From contig DUHU01000137.1 in NCBI GenBank assembly GCA_013330765.1, positions 1 to 7,181 on the forward strand: 7,181 nucleotides of DNA, in the 5' to 3' direction. Below the pieces are notes generated by a model. It was not told where the DNA came from. It did not search any database and saw nothing but the letters and a program-made list of their open reading frames with translations. This DNA is from Candidatus Poseidoniaceae archaeon. Its GTDB lineage: Archaea > Thermoplasmatota > Poseidoniia > Poseidoniales > Poseidoniaceae. Shown in pieces: positions 5,090-7,181 of the stretch; position 1 is the stretch's first letter; the number at the start of each line of letters is the position of its first letter. Made by a program: the position numbers and the translations under genes.

Positions 5090-7140
5090 GCGTTCACCCC
5101 AGGTCGTCCCGCGGCATCCCAGCCTCGAAGACGGTAATATGCGCTCAAGCATGCCGCTTCATCGTCGTCGTCTCTGAAACTGACGCAGCCTTCGGCCACC
5201 CCGCTTGGCAGCGGTTCCCTTCGGAGCCGCCACGAGAGCAGGTCTTCGATGGCGGCTTCGCGACCAAGGACACGCCAGTGCGCGACGTTCCAGCCCCGTG
5301 CCAGGTCCCATTGCACGCCTGCACGCTCACACAGGTCGCCCCACGTCGCTTCGTCTCCGGTGATGGCCGTCCAAGCCTTGGCGAGCATGGCGTCAGGGCT
5401 GGCTCCTTTTGCAAAGGCGCAAAGGATGAGGGAATCCCGAACCACGATGGAATTCTGGCTTTCGATGAGTTCCGGTACAAGGTCGAGGGCGCTGTCGTTG
5501 GGAAGCCCCGTCGGTGCCCTGTAGCCCGCCCGCATGTGCGAGGCGCCGACGTTCGCGGTCATGTAGGCAAGGGCGTTTCCACGCTTTCCACGTGGATCCC
5601 ACGCGGGCAAGTCCAGACCTTTGCAATGGGCCGTACAGCGCGTGGCCGGGTGGCCGGTCAAGGACTCAACGGATTCGGCAAAGGCCACAGCTCCGCCATG
5701 CAAGGTGCCGAACAGGGAGCCGTCGCCTGGAGCAGCAGCACATAGGGCAGCCAAAGCCAACGGCGGAAGGGCTGCGTCGCCAAAGCGCCACGTGACGTCA
5801 TCGCCCTTTTCGTAAGCCCCGAAGGCGAAAGGCGCTGCAAAGGAGGGACCCCACGCCTCCGGGAGCCAGCCACGTTCGGCCAGTTCACAGACGAGGCTGA
5901 GGGCCGCGCCTGAAGAGATCGTATCGAGGCCGAGGCGGTTGCAGGCGTCGTTGCCGTCCATGACGTCCAGGCTCGAGGTCAGTCCGAGGTTGCTGCCCAT
6001 CATGGCCAGCGTCTCGTACTCCGGTCGTTCGACGCGGTTGACGTGCACCGGACGTCCTCGGGTGCGAACCCCCTCGACGGTCGGCCGGTCGGCCGCCTCA
6101 CACGCGATGGGGCAAGGTGCACAGCAGCCCGACTGACGCGCATCGGGGTGTTCATCGTGCCAATGTTCGCCTGAAAGGCGGTGGGTGTCGAGGGCCACAG
6201 GTCCGTCCTCGCTCATACCGGTGATGGGCGTGGAACTTGGGGGTGCAGACCCCACCGCAACCGTCGCTTTGGACAGCGAGGGCACGACGCCGTCTGCTGC
6301 GGTGTAATTCGCGGTGGGCATGCGGTCATTTTCTGAGGCGTACAGCGGCCCTCGGCTGGTGCCAAAGGCGTAGAAGGGGTCACCGGCACGACGCTTGAGC
6401 CCCATTTCCTTGCGTTGGAAGGTCACGGCTTCCGCCAAGGCCGCTGGATCGTGAATGCGGGCGAGGTCACGCGCTTCACTCGAGGCGCTTACGGTGATGG
6501 CTTTGAGGCGCTTGAATCCGAACTGCGCTCCCGTACCGCCTCGTCCTGCGGCGCGTCGGCCTGCGGTGATGGGCGAAGCAAAGCGAACGCCGGCCTCGCC
6601 GCCAGGACCGATGGAGAAGCATTCACCAAGCCCATCGAGGGCCTGTTCACAGGCCCATGTCGTGGCGCCTTCGAGTTCAGGACAGGGCACCAACCGGGCT
6701 TCGAGGTCGGCGATTTCGAGGCGAACCAGGGCTTCGCTGGCACCGGTCACGAAGAGGCCGTCCCAGCCCGCTTCACGCAGGCGGTGACCGAGGTTGCCGC
6801 CGACGTAGGTGTCGATGTAGACGTCGGTGAGGGGAGAGCGAGACACGACCACGGCCCGTCCGGCAGAGCCCACCTTCGTACCTTGGAAAGGCCCGGTGAA
6901 CACGAGCAGCGGCGTCGAAGGATGGCGGGCCACGTCCGAGCCGCCGGTGACCGGATGCACCAGGTCGTAGGCAGCGGTTTCCGTCGTGTCCCATTCGACC
7001 AGCACGCGCGTGGCCAGTCCCTTCCCGCCCATGCCCTCAAGGCACCACGCATGGGGTATCGTGCGGGTTTCGATGTTTCCCGTGCTGAGATCGACGTACA
7101 GCACGCGGCCGGGAAAGCCGTCAAAGTGCCACCCGTCCAT
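5086..7140 (-). CDS. Aldehyde:ferredoxin oxidoreductase family tungstoenzyme
   Basis: A 684-residue full-length member of the AOR family, which oxidises aldehydes to carboxylic acids with ferredoxin, using a tungsten bis-pterin cofactor and one [4Fe-4S] cluster. The N-terminal domain shows GRVLYVDLSTG (11-21), MGGKGLATRVL (37-47), FTGPFQGTKVGSAGR (81-95) and YVGGNLGHRLREAGWDGLFV (112-131). GPGGEAGVRFASP (178-190) and AAGRGGTGAQFGFKRLKAI (197-215) match the conserved pterin-binding half. Cluster ligands are C340, C343 and C347 (CAPCPIAC) plus C574 in DSLILC. D569 and the earlier NRLGLDT (401-407) fit the two pterin-contact motifs. Active-site candidates lie in ERPEYETL (371-378), AHCKGLDLPAWDPRG (504-518) and GASHMRAG (532-539). 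All key residues are present, so it should be active. The ATG has GAGGTGA 4 nt upstream. It shares an operon with DUF1499 and an upstream gene. The aldehyde substrate cannot be told. Confidence 0.95.
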   Translation of the reverse strand: MDGWHFDGFPGRVLYVDLSTGNIETRTIPHAWCLEGMGGKGLATRVLVEWDTTETAAYDLVHPVTGGSDVARHPSTPLLVFTGPFQGTKVGSAGRAVVVSRSPLTDVYIDTYVGGNLGHRLREAGWDGLFVTGASEALVRLEIADLEARLVPCPELEGATTWACEQALDGLGECFSIGPGGEAGVRFASPITAGRRAAGRGGTGAQFGFKRLKAITVSASSEARDLARIHDPAALAEAVTFQRKEMGLKRRAGDPFYAFGTSRGPLYASENDRMPTANYTAADGVVPSLSKATVAVGSAPPSSTPITGMSEDGPVALDTHRLSGEHWHDEHPDARQSGCCAPCPIACEAADRPTVEGVRTRGRPVHVNRVERPEYETLAMMGSNLGLTSSLDVMDGNDACNRLGLDTISSGAALSLVCELAERGWLPEAWGPSFAAPFAFGAYEKGDDVTWRFGDAALPPLALAALCAAAPGDGSLFGTLHGGAVAFAESVESLTGHPATRCTAHCKGLDLPAWDPRGKRGNALAYMTANVGASHMRAGYRAPTGLPNDSALDLVPELIESQNSIVVRDSLILCAFAKGASPDAMLAKAWTAITGDEATWGDLCERAGVQWDLARGWNVAHWRVLGREAAIEDLLSWRLRREPLPSGVAEGCVSFRDDDDEAACLSAYYRLRGWDAAGRPGVNA
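5094..5100 (-). promoter_or_regulatory. Shine-Dalgarno site deciding the DUF1499 start
   Basis: On the minus strand GGGGTGA lies 4 nt before the ATG at 5087-5089, within the last codons of the oxidoreductase gene. It favours this start over the longer in-frame one at 5152. Confidence 0.7.
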
Positions 7141-7144
7141 GCCG

Positions 7145-7151
7145 TCACCTC
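7145..7151 (-). promoter_or_regulatory. Shine-Dalgarno site of the aldehyde:ferredoxin oxidoreductase gene
   Basis: On the minus strand GAGGTGA lies 4 nt before the ATG at 7138-7140, the same spacing as for the DUF1499 gene. It overlaps the stop codon of the gene upstream, as expected within an operon. Confidence 0.75.
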
Positions 7152-7181
7152 ACAGTTCGACGCGCCGCCAGCCGTCGTTCT
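7150..7181 (-). CDS. Last codons of an upstream gene in the same operon (partial)
   Basis: On the minus strand one frame reads NDGWRRVEL then TGA (stop at 7150-7152), ending 9 bp before the oxidoreductase ATG and overlapping its Shine-Dalgarno site. This is the arrangement expected of a preceding operon gene. Only nine residues are visible, so neither the product nor its reality can be confirmed. The end does not carry the Gly-Gly of a MoaD-like sulfur carrier, which is a frequent neighbour of such oxidoreductases. Confidence 0.4.
   Translation of the reverse strand, partial: NDGWRRVEL

Noticed and set aside
5026..5745. Open frame on the plus strand (239 codons) opposite the aldehyde oxidoreductase
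   Set aside because: It is antisense to conserved AOR motifs and has no motif of its own.
1..7181. Search for tRNA, rRNA, CRISPR repeats, insertion sequences, attachment sites and rho-independent terminators
   Set aside because: Coding frames fill the window except for 50 bp, and I saw no repeated units, tRNA-like folds, transposase motifs or hairpin-plus-T-run terminators.

Overview
This is a compact, GC-rich microbial window in which almost every base is coding. It holds seven complete protein-coding genes and two cut by the window edges. It has no RNA genes, mobile elements or CRISPR array that I can see. The source is most likely a prokaryote of the marine Euryarchaeota/Thermoplasmatota kind (Poseidoniales-like). 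That is inference, resting on a very acidic protein ending in a tryptophan-rich WYEDEEG/WWYRD tail, a JAMM-type metalloprotease, a tungsten aldehyde:ferredoxin oxidoreductase, and Shine-Dalgarno-led overlapping genes. A bacterium is not excluded.

Layout. (1) Plus strand, 1-2244: three tightly coupled genes. They are the C-terminal part of an unrecognised, probably surface or membrane-linked protein, a winged-helix/nucleotidyltransferase protein of the type found in surface-glycan clusters, and a class I SAM methyltransferase. The overlaps are 8 and 4 nt and both downstream genes have good Shine-Dalgarno sites, so this is probably the end of an operon, perhaps for cell-surface glycan or lipid modification. 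(2) Minus strand, 3820-2220: a highly acidic protein with a SHOCT-like helical hairpin, followed by an extended-SDR (NAD-dependent epimerase/dehydratase-like) protein that has lost the usual catalytic lysine. The second start overlaps the first stop. The SDR gene also overlaps the end of the methyltransferase gene tail to tail by 25 nt. (3) Plus strand, 3871-4629: a single gene for a JAMM/MPN metalloprotease-like protein with a complete zinc motif but an unusually long stretch between its glutamate and histidines. It diverges from the acidic-protein gene across only 50 bp, the one real intergenic region in the window. (4) Minus strand, 7140-4631: an aldehyde:ferredoxin oxidoreductase family tungstoenzyme followed, with a 4-nt overlap, by a membrane-anchored DUF1499 protein. 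A further gene ends 9 bp upstream of the oxidoreductase.

The genes form four independent modules rather than one obvious pathway. The points most worth following are the expanded JAMM protein and its shared promoter region with the acidic protein, the catalytically altered SDR, and the coupling of DUF1499 to a tungsten aldehyde oxidoreductase. I did not find a clearly new multi-gene system.
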